Assembly (NCBI RefSeq): GCF_900177735.1 | Contig: NZ_FXBB01000001.1 | Span: 248,001 to 312,000, forward strand | Direction: 5' to 3' | DNA from: Dethiosulfovibrio salsuginis | GTDB taxonomy: Bacteria > Synergistota > Synergistia > Synergistales > Dethiosulfovibrionaceae | DNA length: 64,000 bases | Shown: positions 36,359-44,433 of the stretch, piece after piece | How the letters are laid out: every line of letters begins with the position of its first letter | Numbering within the stretch: the stretch's first letter is position 1 | Position numbers and translations under genes: made by a program | The notes under the pieces: model-generated | The model's input: only the letters and a program-made list of their open reading frames with translations | Told to the model about the DNA's origin: nothing | The model's database searches: none

Positions 36359-37639
36359 ATGAAAGTTCTCATACTGGGAGGGGGAGGCAGGGAACACGCC
36401 ATAGCCTGGGCTGTGGCCCAATCCCCTAGATGCGACGAACTTCACTCCATGCCCGGCAACCCCGGAATGGCCCAGATCTCCACCTGCCACCCCGGGGACC
36501 CGTGCGATTGCCGGTCGGTGACCGACCTGGCGGAGAGGCTGTCGGTGGACCTGGTCATAGTCGGCCCGGAGGGACCGCTTGTATCGGGAGTCGCCGACGC
36601 CCTAAGGGCCAAAGGCATAGACGTATTCGGCCCAGGCAGGGACGGAGCTATGCTCGAGGCCAGCAAAGCCCACTCTAAGAGCTTCATGAAAAGGCACGGT
36701 ATACCTACCGCCTCCTTCACCATCTGCACCACCTTAGAGGAGGCCAAAGAGGCCCTGTACAGCAGAAAACCTCCCTACATAGTCAAGGCCGACGGCCTGG
36801 CGGCTGGGAAAGGGGTCTTCATCTCCGACCAGCTATCGGAGGCCTTAGAGTCCTGCGGCGAGCTACTGGGGGGCTCCCTAGGCGAGGCGGGAAAGACTTT
36901 AGTGGTGGAGGACGGCCTCGTTGGCCGAGAGGTGTCTGTAATGATAGTCACCGACGGCAACAGCTATCGGCTGCTTTCCACCAGCCAGGACCACAAAAGG
37001 GCCCTCGACGGAGACCGAGGCCCAAACACCGGAGGGATGGGAGCCTACGCCCCTGTTCCCTGGGTCGATCGATCGATGCTCCAGGAAATCGAGGAAAAGG
37101 TGGTAAAGCCCACCTTGCTCGGACTGGATAGGGACGACACCTCCTACCGGGGTATCATCTACGCCGGACTGATGATATCCCCTCAGGGTAAAATAGACGT
37201 CCTGGAATACAACGTCAGGCTAGGAGACCCGGAGACCCAGGCCCTTCTTCCCCTCTTCGACGGCGACTGGCTGGAGGTCTGCCACAGCTGTGCCCAGGGC
37301 AAACTGTCGGAGGTTAGCTGGGCCCTTAAAGACCTTTGCTCCGTCAACGTGGTAATAGCGTCGGAGGGCTACCCAGGGGACTACGAAAAGGGCCATCCCA
37401 TAGAGGGACTGGATCACAAAGAGGAAGGGATAACGGTGTTTCAGGCCGGAACCGCCCTCAAAGACGGAAAAACCGTCACAGCAGGAGGAAGGGTCCTATC
37501 GGTGGTTGGGACGGGACCGACCTTTGAGGAAGCCAGGGAAAAGGCCTACACAGGGGCTAAGGCGATAGAGTTTAAGGGAGCTTTTTATAGAAAAGACATA
37601 GCGTCCAACAGGGACAAACCTAAGGAGGAAGGCGTATGA
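36359..37639 (+). CDS. purD: GAR synthetase
   Basis: An ATP-grasp ligase joining phosphoribosylamine and glycine. The start VLILGGGGREHAIAWAVAQSPR, the DLVIVGPEGPLV block near residue 62, VKADGLAAGKGV near residue 140, and LEYNVRLGDPETQALLPL near residue 280 are family signatures. The length is 426 residues. The stop overlaps the purE start (ATGA). Confidence 0.97.
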   Translation: MKVLILGGGGREHAIAWAVAQSPRCDELHSMPGNPGMAQISTCHPGDPCDCRSVTDLAERLSVDLVIVGPEGPLVSGVADALRAKGIDVFGPGRDGAMLEASKAHSKSFMKRHGIPTASFTICTTLEEAKEALYSRKPPYIVKADGLAAGKGVFISDQLSEALESCGELLGGSLGEAGKTLVVEDGLVGREVSVMIVTDGNSYRLLSTSQDHKRALDGDRGPNTGGMGAYAPVPWVDRSMLQEIEEKVVKPTLLGLDRDDTSYRGIIYAGLMISPQGKIDVLEYNVRLGDPETQALLPLFDGDWLEVCHSCAQGKLSEVSWALKDLCSVNVVIASEGYPGDYEKGHPIEGLDHKEEGITVFQAGTALKDGKTVTAGGRVLSVVGTGPTFEEAREKAYTGAKAIEFKGAFYRKDIASNRDKPKEEGV

Positions 37640-38151
37640 CCAAGGCAAAAGTAGGCATAGTTCTGGGATCGGCGAACGACGTATCGGTGGCTAAAAAAGC
37701 GGGAGAGATGCTGGACAAGCTCCAGATCCCCTACGAAGTGACCGTGGCATCCGCCCACAGGACCCCCGGCGACGCGGTAGCCTACGCATCCAACGGCGAG
37801 AAAAGGGGCCTGGTCGCAATAATAGCGGTGGCAGGTCTATCCGCCGCCCTTCCAGGGGTGCTGGCCGCCCACACCGCCCTGCCGGTCATAGGGGTTCCGG
37901 TATCCGCCGGTACCGTAGGAGGGCTGGACGCCCTCTACTCGGTGGCCCAGATGCCTCCCGGCGTCCCTGTGGCGTCGGTGGGAATAGACGGAGGGGCAAA
38001 CGCCGCCCTTCTGGCAGCCAGGATAGTGGCCCTGCTGGACGAAAAGGTGAGACAGAAACTGGAGGACCTCCGAGTGGAACAGGGAGAAAAGGTCCGCAAC
38101 TCCAGATCGACCCTGGGACTTCCGGAGGTGCCGGAGGAAGCGTTTAAGTAG
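37636..38151 (+). CDS. purE: N5-carboxyaminoimidazole ribonucleotide mutase
   Basis: Interconverts N5-CAIR and CAIR. The N-terminal block GIVLGSANDVSVAKKAGEML differs slightly from the usual GS-x-SD pattern, and SAHRTPGD with AVAGLSAALPGVLAAHTALPVIGVP follows. The histidine-arginine pair AHRT is the class I form, which normally works with PurK; no purK is in the window. It is the last gene of the operon. Its final ~130 nt and terminator are duplicated near 47.7 kb. Confidence 0.95.
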   Translation: MTKAKVGIVLGSANDVSVAKKAGEMLDKLQIPYEVTVASAHRTPGDAVAYASNGEKRGLVAIIAVAGLSAALPGVLAAHTALPVIGVPVSAGTVGGLDALYSVAQMPPGVPVASVGIDGGANAALLAARIVALLDEKVRQKLEDLRVEQGEKVRNSRSTLGLPEVPEEAFK

Positions 38152-38202
38152 GGAGAAGAACAAAAGAGTCCCACTCTTCAAGATGGAGAGTGGGACTCTT
38201 TA
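38023..38202 (+). repeat. Direct repeat A: purE 3' end plus terminator (original copy)
   Basis: This stretch, from codons near the end of purE through the terminator, matches 47704-47830 closely except for 53 nt (about 38058-38110) absent from the second copy. Similarity stops exactly after the sequence CTCTTTAT on the right. The two copies flank the 9.5-kb first accessory cassette. Confidence 0.92.
38164..38202 (+). terminator. Terminator of the purine operon
   Basis: A 14-bp perfect stem pairs 38164-38177 with 38187-38200, with a 9-nt loop and a short T-rich tail. It begins 13 nt after the purE stop. The A-rich left flank would also let it act from the minus strand. Confidence 0.92.
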
Positions 38203-38367
38203 TATGAACGAGGAGATCCTGCTCTTGCCAGGGACTTTGCGATCCCCTCGACAATAACGAAGCTGAGCCATCCGCAACTTCAAAACGAAGAAGAACTCTA
38301 TCAATATATTCGAGACCATGTCTATGGCTCTCGATGGTCAGACTCTCTTCCTGACTGGGGCGACTGA
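38203..38367 (+). pseudogene. C-terminal remnant of an unidentified protein gene
   Basis: Right after the repeat boundary a + strand frame stays open for 54 codons to a TGA at 38365-38367. Its composition looks like real protein (aromatic and acidic residues, ending QYIRDHVYGSRW.. then PDWGD), but it has no start codon of its own and its beginning coincides with the end of the purE-terminator repeat. It is probably the tail of a gene cut at the insertion boundary. I do not recognise the family. Confidence 0.4.
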
Positions 38368-38386
38368 ATAGTTACGCTATGGGTTA

Positions 38387-38572
38387 TTACCGCCAATCCT
38401 TGCCTGACGCGAACGAGTGAGCTAAGAAAGCGACCAGTAATATCATGCCTAATGCTAGTTTGCCTATGGTGTAAAGTATCACAAAAATATACCTTAGCAA
38501 AGTCTCAATATTAAATCCACGAGACTCTAATTTATTGGACACACCGTTTAACTCTAATGTTTTGCGTTTCAT
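38387..38572 (-). CDS. Small single-span membrane protein, unknown
   Basis: A 61-residue protein beginning MKRKTLELNGV, with a clear AGGAGG about 8 nt before the ATG at 38572. Residues 25-50 form one long hydrophobic helix (LLRYIFVILYTIGKLALG followed by MILLVAFLA), ending in a short polar tail HSFASGKDWR. The longer frame up to 38641 lacks a ribosome-binding site. It lies 115 nt downstream of the Res-like gene on the same strand, so it could be the last gene of that operon. I do not recognise the family; a role in membrane stress or toxicity is only speculation. Confidence 0.6.
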   Translation of the reverse strand: MKRKTLELNGVSNKLESRGFNIETLLRYIFVILYTIGKLALGMILLVAFLAHSFASGKDWR

Positions 38573-38687
38573 ATCAAAACCTCCTCTGAAATTCAAGCAT
38601 ATGCCCCATAACCACAAGCAAGCTCTCCACAGGAGGGGCACATCGGTCGGATAGGCAGGACAGAGTGGAACTCGTCGACCGTCATGC

Positions 38688-41600
38688 CTAGCTTATGCTG
38701 TCTTTGACTGCAAACTTGGCCTTGAAGTCCTCGTAGCTGCTGACCCAGTTGAACTTCACCAGGTCGGAGACCGCCTTGAAGTGGAGCTCGCCACAGCGAA
38801 TTTTGTTTTTCTCCACCTCGGTGAGGTTGCTTTCCTGCTTGCCGCCTTTTGTCTCCACGATGAAATAGATCCCTAAAGAACCCTCCCTCAGGCCATCCTT
38901 TCTACAGACCACCGCCCAGTCGGGAGAGTAGTTTCCGTAGGGGGTGTCTATTATGAAGCCACCTTTTTTGAGCTTGGTGAAAAGGACGACGTTTTCGTTT
39001 GCCTCCAGGCTGTCGGCGAAAAGCCTTTCTCCCTTGCTGTCCATTTTATAATACTCGTTTAAGGCACTCTTCCGGTTGGGATTGGACCTGAAAACTCGCC
39101 ACTCTTCGTTAAAGTCCTCCTCGTTGATGGAATCGAGGGCGAATATACGGCCTTCCTCCAGGTCGTAGCCCTCTATTACCTCGTAGGAATAGACGTTAGC
39201 GGCCTTCATATCCCGCAACTTCTCGAATATCCTCTGGGTCACCTGATCCAAAACATCCTGAAAGTTGAGGGCCTCCCTTTTCTCTATCCCCTTCAATATC
39301 CTGAAGATAGCCAACCTTGGGAGCATCGTGTGGTACATTACGTAGTTTGCCACCTCAAAGTCGCTCTTGGGCTCAACCTTCATGCCGACGTCAATATCGC
39401 AGGTCTTGTCGCCGGATCTTTTCATCTCAAAAACCTTAGCGTCGTTGAACCCAGCCTCGCCGGTGGAGATGTTTACGGTTTTGCTGACGCTGAAATGGGC
39501 CAGATAGCCGTTGATATCGGCTATACAGGAGGAGACAAACTCGTCTTTATCTATATCGCATTTGTAGATGGCTCTCTTGGTCAGGTTGCGGCACAGGCCG
39601 TGGTAGATCTCGGAGAACTCTTTCTCCGAGATAAAGGACCTCACGGTGTTGGTATAAGGTTCGTTATCGCCGTTCGTTATCTCTATTCTTCTGGTCCCCT
39701 TCTGGATCATCAGCTCGCAGAATCCCTCTTTGAGGGCCTGGGAATGTTCCTGAAGGGTCTGGTCCGTGAACTCTATCTCATTGAAAAGCTTGGTGGTTTG
39801 CTGGACGTTTTTCTTGAGGAGGTTCTTTCCGTCTATTATGCCCCCTTGGGTAAGCTCCTTTTTGAAAGCATCCACCAGCTCGGGGGTTATAGCCTCTATA
39901 GGTATGCCAGCTTTTTCGAGGGATAGGGTCAGGACCTCCGCTGTGACCTCGTTTTTGTCGAAGTTCATGCTGCTGTTGAAGTCTTCCTGCAACATTCTGG
40001 AGAAATTTTCGTAGCTATCGTTGGCTATGACGGTAAGCTCGTTTATATCCTCATCCAGACAGCGGTTTCCGGTTATATCCACAGGCAACCTCAGGCCACG
40101 GCCTATCTCCTGTTTTTTAGCTATCTCAGAACTTCCGTTTTTGAGGGTGCAGAGGGTGAAGACGTTAGGGTTATCCCAGCCCTCCCTCAGTGCGGAGTGG
40201 GAGAAGATGAAGGCCAGAGGCTCGTCAAAGGAGATAAGCTCGTCCTTTTTCTCCAGAATAAGGCTTATCCCTCTGTCGATATCCTCCTGAGACTTTGCCT
40301 TTATGCTCATCTCCGTATCGTCTTTAGAGGAATCCCAGCCCTCGACGTCGACGACATTTTGTTTTTTGTCCACCGCAAAGTACCCTTCCCTGACCTTTTC
40401 GACGTCGTCGTAGTCGGGAAAATAGTCCTTAAACCTCTCGATTTTCTCCCTATGTTTATCGATGTAATCGCCGTACTCCTCGTCGAAGATGCGAAGGTAC
40501 TCCCCTCTGCCGTCGGGGCGGTCGTTGTCCCTCACCTTCTTCACCGAGTCGATGAAGAACAAGGTCAATCCCTTGATCTTTCTGTCCCCCTCGAGTATGG
40601 AGAATTGTTTTTCAAAGTGGTTTTTTATGGCGAGCCTTATCTGGATACGGACGGCGTCGCTATCCTCCAGGCCGTTGTTGCTCTTTCCCTTCTCCAGCTC
40701 GAGATACCCCTCGGAGGTGGATATCTTTAAGGGCTTATTCTTATTGGGCTCCTCCGCCACCCTCATCTCCCTGTACTGGGCCAGACCACCGGACAGCTCC
40801 TCCAAAGAGGCGTTGGACCCTACGTTGAAGGTCTTAAAACGGATCTTGCCGCCCTGATCCTGGGATAATATCTCTATCTTGGCCTTGAGGTCTTTGGTGA
40901 AGGATAGATAACGAACGTAAGGGAAGTCTTTTGGCGTAACTCCGTTCACCGTTTTGACCTGTATTTTCTTCACCAGATTTTTTTTGTAGGCGTCGTAGGA
41001 GTTCAGCTTATATATCTGGTTGTAGAGCTTTTTATGGGTGGCGGAATAGCGAAGGACGAACAGGGGATTTATGTCCTCTATGGCTTCCAGGGATTTGGAT
41101 TTCTTTCCCTTGGCCCCCTCTATCCTCTGAGGCTCGTCGACTATGACCACCGGCCTGATGTATTTGATTTCCTCCCAAAGGATGCGACCACGTTCGTCCT
41201 CGGACCTTATTTTATTGGTGTCCTTGTTGAACGCCTGGATGTTTATGACGCAGATGCTCAGGTCGTCACTCTCAACTAGGTTATAGCTCATCTTCTGGGG
41301 GTTTCCGTCGTAGACGAAGCTGTATTTCAGGAGGTCTATGCCGAACAGCCTCTTAAAATGATCCTGTAGCTGTTCTACGGATTTTTCGACCCCTTTACGG
41401 ATGGCGATGGAGGGGACCACTATCATAAACTTCTTGAGACCGTATTCCCTGTATAGCTCCAGGATCGTCCTTAAGTAGACGTAGGTCTTTCCCGTCCCTG
41501 TCTCCATCTCGACGGTGAAATCCAGTCCATCCAGAGATTCGCTGGCGAAAAGCCTGTTACGGAGCTGGACCTGTCTGAGGTTCTTCAAAAGCCTGGTATT

Positions 41601-41786
41601 GCCGACGATCTCCGGATTTCTGACAGGGCCTGTCTCATCTATCCGTTTTATGCCTGAGGGGGACGGAGGATAGATACTGTCGCCAACCTGTCTTGAGATG
41701 CCTTTGAAGAGCTTCACCGTGGAATCGATGGCCTGAATCTGATAGTCCAGTTTATCGTCGAACTGAAAGGTTATTCTTTTGGACAC
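38688..41786 (-). CDS. res: Type III restriction enzyme Res-like helicase-nuclease
   Basis: A 1032-residue superfamily 2 translocase with a C-terminal nuclease. The ATPase has METGTGKTYVYLRTI near residue 98, the DEAD-box equivalent VVIVDEPQRIEG near residue 218 and the motif VI-like EIGRGLRLPVD near residue 570. Near the C-terminus (residues 940-1000) NYSPDWAVV and FIVETKGG form a PD-(D/E)xK nuclease core. Type III Res cleaves unmethylated DNA after ATP-driven sliding in complex with Mod. The GTG start has AGGAGGGG. It lies 11 nt after the methyltransferase gene. Confidence 0.93.
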   Translation of the reverse strand: MSKRITFQFDDKLDYQIQAIDSTVKLFKGISRQVGDSIYPPSPSGIKRIDETGPVRNPEIVGNTRLLKNLRQVQLRNRLFASESLDGLDFTVEMETGTGKTYVYLRTILELYREYGLKKFMIVVPSIAIRKGVEKSVEQLQDHFKRLFGIDLLKYSFVYDGNPQKMSYNLVESDDLSICVINIQAFNKDTNKIRSEDERGRILWEEIKYIRPVVIVDEPQRIEGAKGKKSKSLEAIEDINPLFVLRYSATHKKLYNQIYKLNSYDAYKKNLVKKIQVKTVNGVTPKDFPYVRYLSFTKDLKAKIEILSQDQGGKIRFKTFNVGSNASLEELSGGLAQYREMRVAEEPNKNKPLKISTSEGYLELEKGKSNNGLEDSDAVRIQIRLAIKNHFEKQFSILEGDRKIKGLTLFFIDSVKKVRDNDRPDGRGEYLRIFDEEYGDYIDKHREKIERFKDYFPDYDDVEKVREGYFAVDKKQNVVDVEGWDSSKDDTEMSIKAKSQEDIDRGISLILEKKDELISFDEPLAFIFSHSALREGWDNPNVFTLCTLKNGSSEIAKKQEIGRGLRLPVDITGNRCLDEDINELTVIANDSYENFSRMLQEDFNSSMNFDKNEVTAEVLTLSLEKAGIPIEAITPELVDAFKKELTQGGIIDGKNLLKKNVQQTTKLFNEIEFTDQTLQEHSQALKEGFCELMIQKGTRRIEITNGDNEPYTNTVRSFISEKEFSEIYHGLCRNLTKRAIYKCDIDKDEFVSSCIADINGYLAHFSVSKTVNISTGEAGFNDAKVFEMKRSGDKTCDIDVGMKVEPKSDFEVANYVMYHTMLPRLAIFRILKGIEKREALNFQDVLDQVTQRIFEKLRDMKAANVYSYEVIEGYDLEEGRIFALDSINEEDFNEEWRVFRSNPNRKSALNEYYKMDSKGERLFADSLEANENVVLFTKLKKGGFIIDTPYGNYSPDWAVVCRKDGLREGSLGIYFIVETKGGKQESNLTEVEKNKIRCGELHFKAVSDLVKFNWVSSYEDFKAKFAVKDSIS

Positions 41787-41797
41787 CGAGACCCCTC

Positions 41798-43702
41798 CTA
41801 GATAAACTCGACGGTGTAGGTCTTTTTGACGTCGCCGGAGTTTTTGGCGATAAGGCCCTCCAGCCGTCGGAAGGTCTCGTCTTTGAGGCTTATGTCGTCT
41901 TTAAAGGCCGAATCTCGAAAGACAAACTTTATAGGAAGAGGGTCGATAACCGCCAGCTTATCCACCATGCCCTCGGTTACCTCGGTCTCCAGACAGATCA
42001 GATAAGAAGAGCCGTAGAGATAGGTTCGATTTCCTATGTGGCTCAGTACCTCCATAGACTCGGAGAGGGGAACGTCCTTCTGACGGAGCATGATCTCATA
42101 GACGACGTCCACGTCTTTGGCAGAGGAGGTGAAGTCCATCACGTCGGGGTTGTCCTTTATGGAGTCCAGGTCGAGCTGACCGTGGTCGCTTTCTACTAGG
42201 TTCCACTTTATGTTTGTGTCCGAGGTCCTGAAGACCTTAAAGCCTATATCGGGGACCTTTTTAGGATCCTCCCCCAGCTTAAGCTGGCCGTTCTCCCCCT
42301 CGATCTCCTCCTTTATCCTCTCCCCTGCCCTTCTGATCCGCTCTTTGCCTATCTCGCAGATGTTCTTATATCCTGCCTTATAAGCCTCGGATTCCTCGTC
42401 GCAAGTCTCGGGTAGCTGGACCATGATAAACCTGCGGTTACCACCGTCCTCGGCGTTCAACTGCATGACGGCGTGGGCGGTGGTGGCGGAGCCGGAGAAG
42501 AAGTCGAGGATGATGTCACAACTAGTCGACCCACATTTTATTATCTTTGATAAATATGGAATTGGCTTTACAGTATCAAAAACTTGCTGTCCCAAAAGGC
42601 TCTTTATTTCATCAGCAGCATTAGCTGCATTTGATGCATCAAGCCATATTGTTTCAGGGATATCTCCCTTATATTCAGAAAGAAAAAGCTTTCTATATAC
42701 CTTATCTCCATTAAAGACTAATTTGCCATCTTCATCCAATATCTTCATGGTATCTTTGCCTACAAGCCAACTTCGCTCTTTAAAAGTCAGGCCTTGCTTA
42801 GATTTAAATTCATAGACTGAGCCCCCTTGTATTCCACGAGCCCAAACACCTAAAAGTCGATAATCTCCTCTGGGATCAGAGTCTGGATTTCTATAAGCCT
42901 TTCTAGTTTCCGTAGGCATATTCAAACGCCCAATCCTAAGCGAGATAGATGACTTAGCATAAACAAGGAGATATTCATGGTTCCTGCTAAAAAACCTCGC
43001 CGAGTTGTCCTTACCACGTTTTCTAGCCCAAATTATAGTCGATATAAAATTATTAGCATCAAAAATTTCATCACAAACTCTTCTGGCATTATGTGCTTCA
43101 TTATCGTCAATACTGATAAAGATAACCCCATCATCGGTAAGCAGATCCCTAGCGACCTTAAGCCTTGGATACATCATGTTGAGCCAGTTGGCGTGGTAGC
43201 GGTTGGTGGATTTGAGGTTCTTCTGGAGCCTTTCGCCCTCCTCGGAGACCAGGCCCTCGGCTATGTCGCTCTCTTTGGCGTTCATCTTGAAGTTATCGTT
43301 GTAAACGAAGTCGTTTCCCGTGTTGTAGGGAGGGTCTATGTATATCATCTTGACGGAGCCGTAGTAGTTCTGTCTTAGGAGCTTCAGGACCTCCAGGTTA
43401 TCCCCCTCTATGTAGAGGTTCTGGGTGGTGTCGGGGTTTTTGCTGTCCTCCTCGATGTAGTTCAAGGTCCTGCCGAGTACCTTTTCATGGGCTTTCCTCT
43501 TGGCGTTCTGCTTGCCCGACCAGGTGAGTTCGTACTTTTCGCCGTCCACCTCCTCGAACTGTCCAAGCTCCTCCTTCAACGCCTTAAAGTCGACCTGGCC
43601 GTCTTTGATCACCGAGGGAAACAGCTCCGACAGGGCTTTGAGGTTGTCGTTGGTGAAGTCGTTTATGTCCTGAGGCACTTTTTTGTATTCCATCTCTGTC
43701 AT
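41798..43702 (-). CDS. mod: Type III Mod-like adenine-N6 DNA methyltransferase
   Basis: A beta-class methyltransferase of about 634 residues. The catalytic DPPY motif (MIYIDPPYNTGNDF) is near residue 122, and the SAM-binding LDFFSGSATTAHAVM is near residue 398, the order usual for type III Mod. The segment between them, residues about 186-394 (nt 42520-43145), is the target recognition region. It is clearly more AT-rich than both flanks, which suggests a recombinational swap. In the operon it follows the DUF4391 gene and precedes res. ATG 43702 follows AAAGGTGG very closely, so ATG 43693 is also possible. Confidence 0.93.
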   Translation of the reverse strand: MTEMEYKKVPQDINDFTNDNLKALSELFPSVIKDGQVDFKALKEELGQFEEVDGEKYELTWSGKQNAKRKAHEKVLGRTLNYIEEDSKNPDTTQNLYIEGDNLEVLKLLRQNYYGSVKMIYIDPPYNTGNDFVYNDNFKMNAKESDIAEGLVSEEGERLQKNLKSTNRYHANWLNMMYPRLKVARDLLTDDGVIFISIDDNEAHNARRVCDEIFDANNFISTIIWARKRGKDNSARFFSRNHEYLLVYAKSSISLRIGRLNMPTETRKAYRNPDSDPRGDYRLLGVWARGIQGGSVYEFKSKQGLTFKERSWLVGKDTMKILDEDGKLVFNGDKVYRKLFLSEYKGDIPETIWLDASNAANAADEIKSLLGQQVFDTVKPIPYLSKIIKCGSTSCDIILDFFSGSATTAHAVMQLNAEDGGNRRFIMVQLPETCDEESEAYKAGYKNICEIGKERIRRAGERIKEEIEGENGQLKLGEDPKKVPDIGFKVFRTSDTNIKWNLVESDHGQLDLDSIKDNPDVMDFTSSAKDVDVVYEIMLRQKDVPLSESMEVLSHIGNRTYLYGSSYLICLETEVTEGMVDKLAVIDPLPIKFVFRDSAFKDDISLKDETFRRLEGLIAKNSGDVKKTYTVEFI

Positions 43703-43710
43703 TACCACCT

Positions 43711-44433
43711 TTAGAGGTTTATCAGTTCATCCAGGCCGGTTATGGCCTCTTTTATCCGCCTGTTGAGCTCCATCTTTTCCTGTGCTGTGACCGCTTTTTT
43801 CAGTTTTTCCCTGCTCTCCACCGAGGCCTTCAGCAGTAGGTGAAGCTCTTTCACCCTGTCCTGGCTGTACCACAGGGGAGAGGACAGAAAGTCCATCGCC
43901 TTCGAGTGGGCCTTTTGATAGGTCAGGATGTAGGCCTTCAGGTACATCTCCAGGTAAAAGGAGACCTTATCGGAGAGGTTATCCATATTGCCGTAGGAGA
44001 GGGTGTCGATAAAAAGCTCTCTGTTCCTATCCGGCAGGACGGTCTGGAACGGATCGGTCATAAAGCTGTCGGTGACCACTATCTCGGTCAGGTCGTTTCT
44101 GTTCAGCCTCTTGAGGGCGAAGGAGTAGACCTCCCGTCCTCCGTCGTGGAGCCGAAGGACCGAGGGGGGCTTTATGATCTCCTGATAGGTTTTCGCCAGG
44201 AAGGAGGCTTTTTTGAGGTCCAGTATCTCCATATCGTAAAACTGGATTATCCGATAATTGTAGGTGTCGTTCAAAACCGACGGTATCCTCTCCCCTTCCA
44301 TCTGATACAGGAGGGTGGCTTTTTTTAGGCAATCCCTTATCCTCTTTTTGGTGGCAGAGTTGAGGTTTGCGGGTATGAAGTCCTTTAGGGCGATCCTTTT
44401 CGACTTTCTGTATTCCTCCGGTATGGCGAACAT
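43711..44433 (-). CDS. DUF4391 domain protein of a restriction-like operon
   Basis: A 240-residue protein starting MFAIPEEYRKSKRIALKDF at 44433, overlapping the helicase stop (TGATG). It contains the NSATKKRIRDCLKKATLLYQ region, a PPSVLRLHDGG block and a C-terminal coiled coil (REKLKKAVTAQEKMELNRRIKEA). I recall this pattern as DUF4391, whose members sit beside helicases and DNA methyltransferases in defence loci. The biochemical role is unknown. The open frame continues upstream to 45225, but that part is a shadow of the helicase gene. Confidence 0.8.
   Translation of the reverse strand: MFAIPEEYRKSKRIALKDFIPANLNSATKKRIRDCLKKATLLYQMEGERIPSVLNDTYNYRIIQFYDMEILDLKKASFLAKTYQEIIKPPSVLRLHDGGREVYSFALKRLNRNDLTEIVVTDSFMTDPFQTVLPDRNRELFIDTLSYGNMDNLSDKVSFYLEMYLKAYILTYQKAHSKAMDFLSSPLWYSQDRVKELHLLLKASVESREKLKKAVTAQEKMELNRRIKEAITGLDELINL

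Noticed and set aside
38164-38202. Identical hairpins near 38.2 and 47.8 kb taken as a CRISPR or phage att pair
   Set aside because: There are only two copies and they are part of the longer purE-terminator duplication; no integrase, cas gene or spacer is present.
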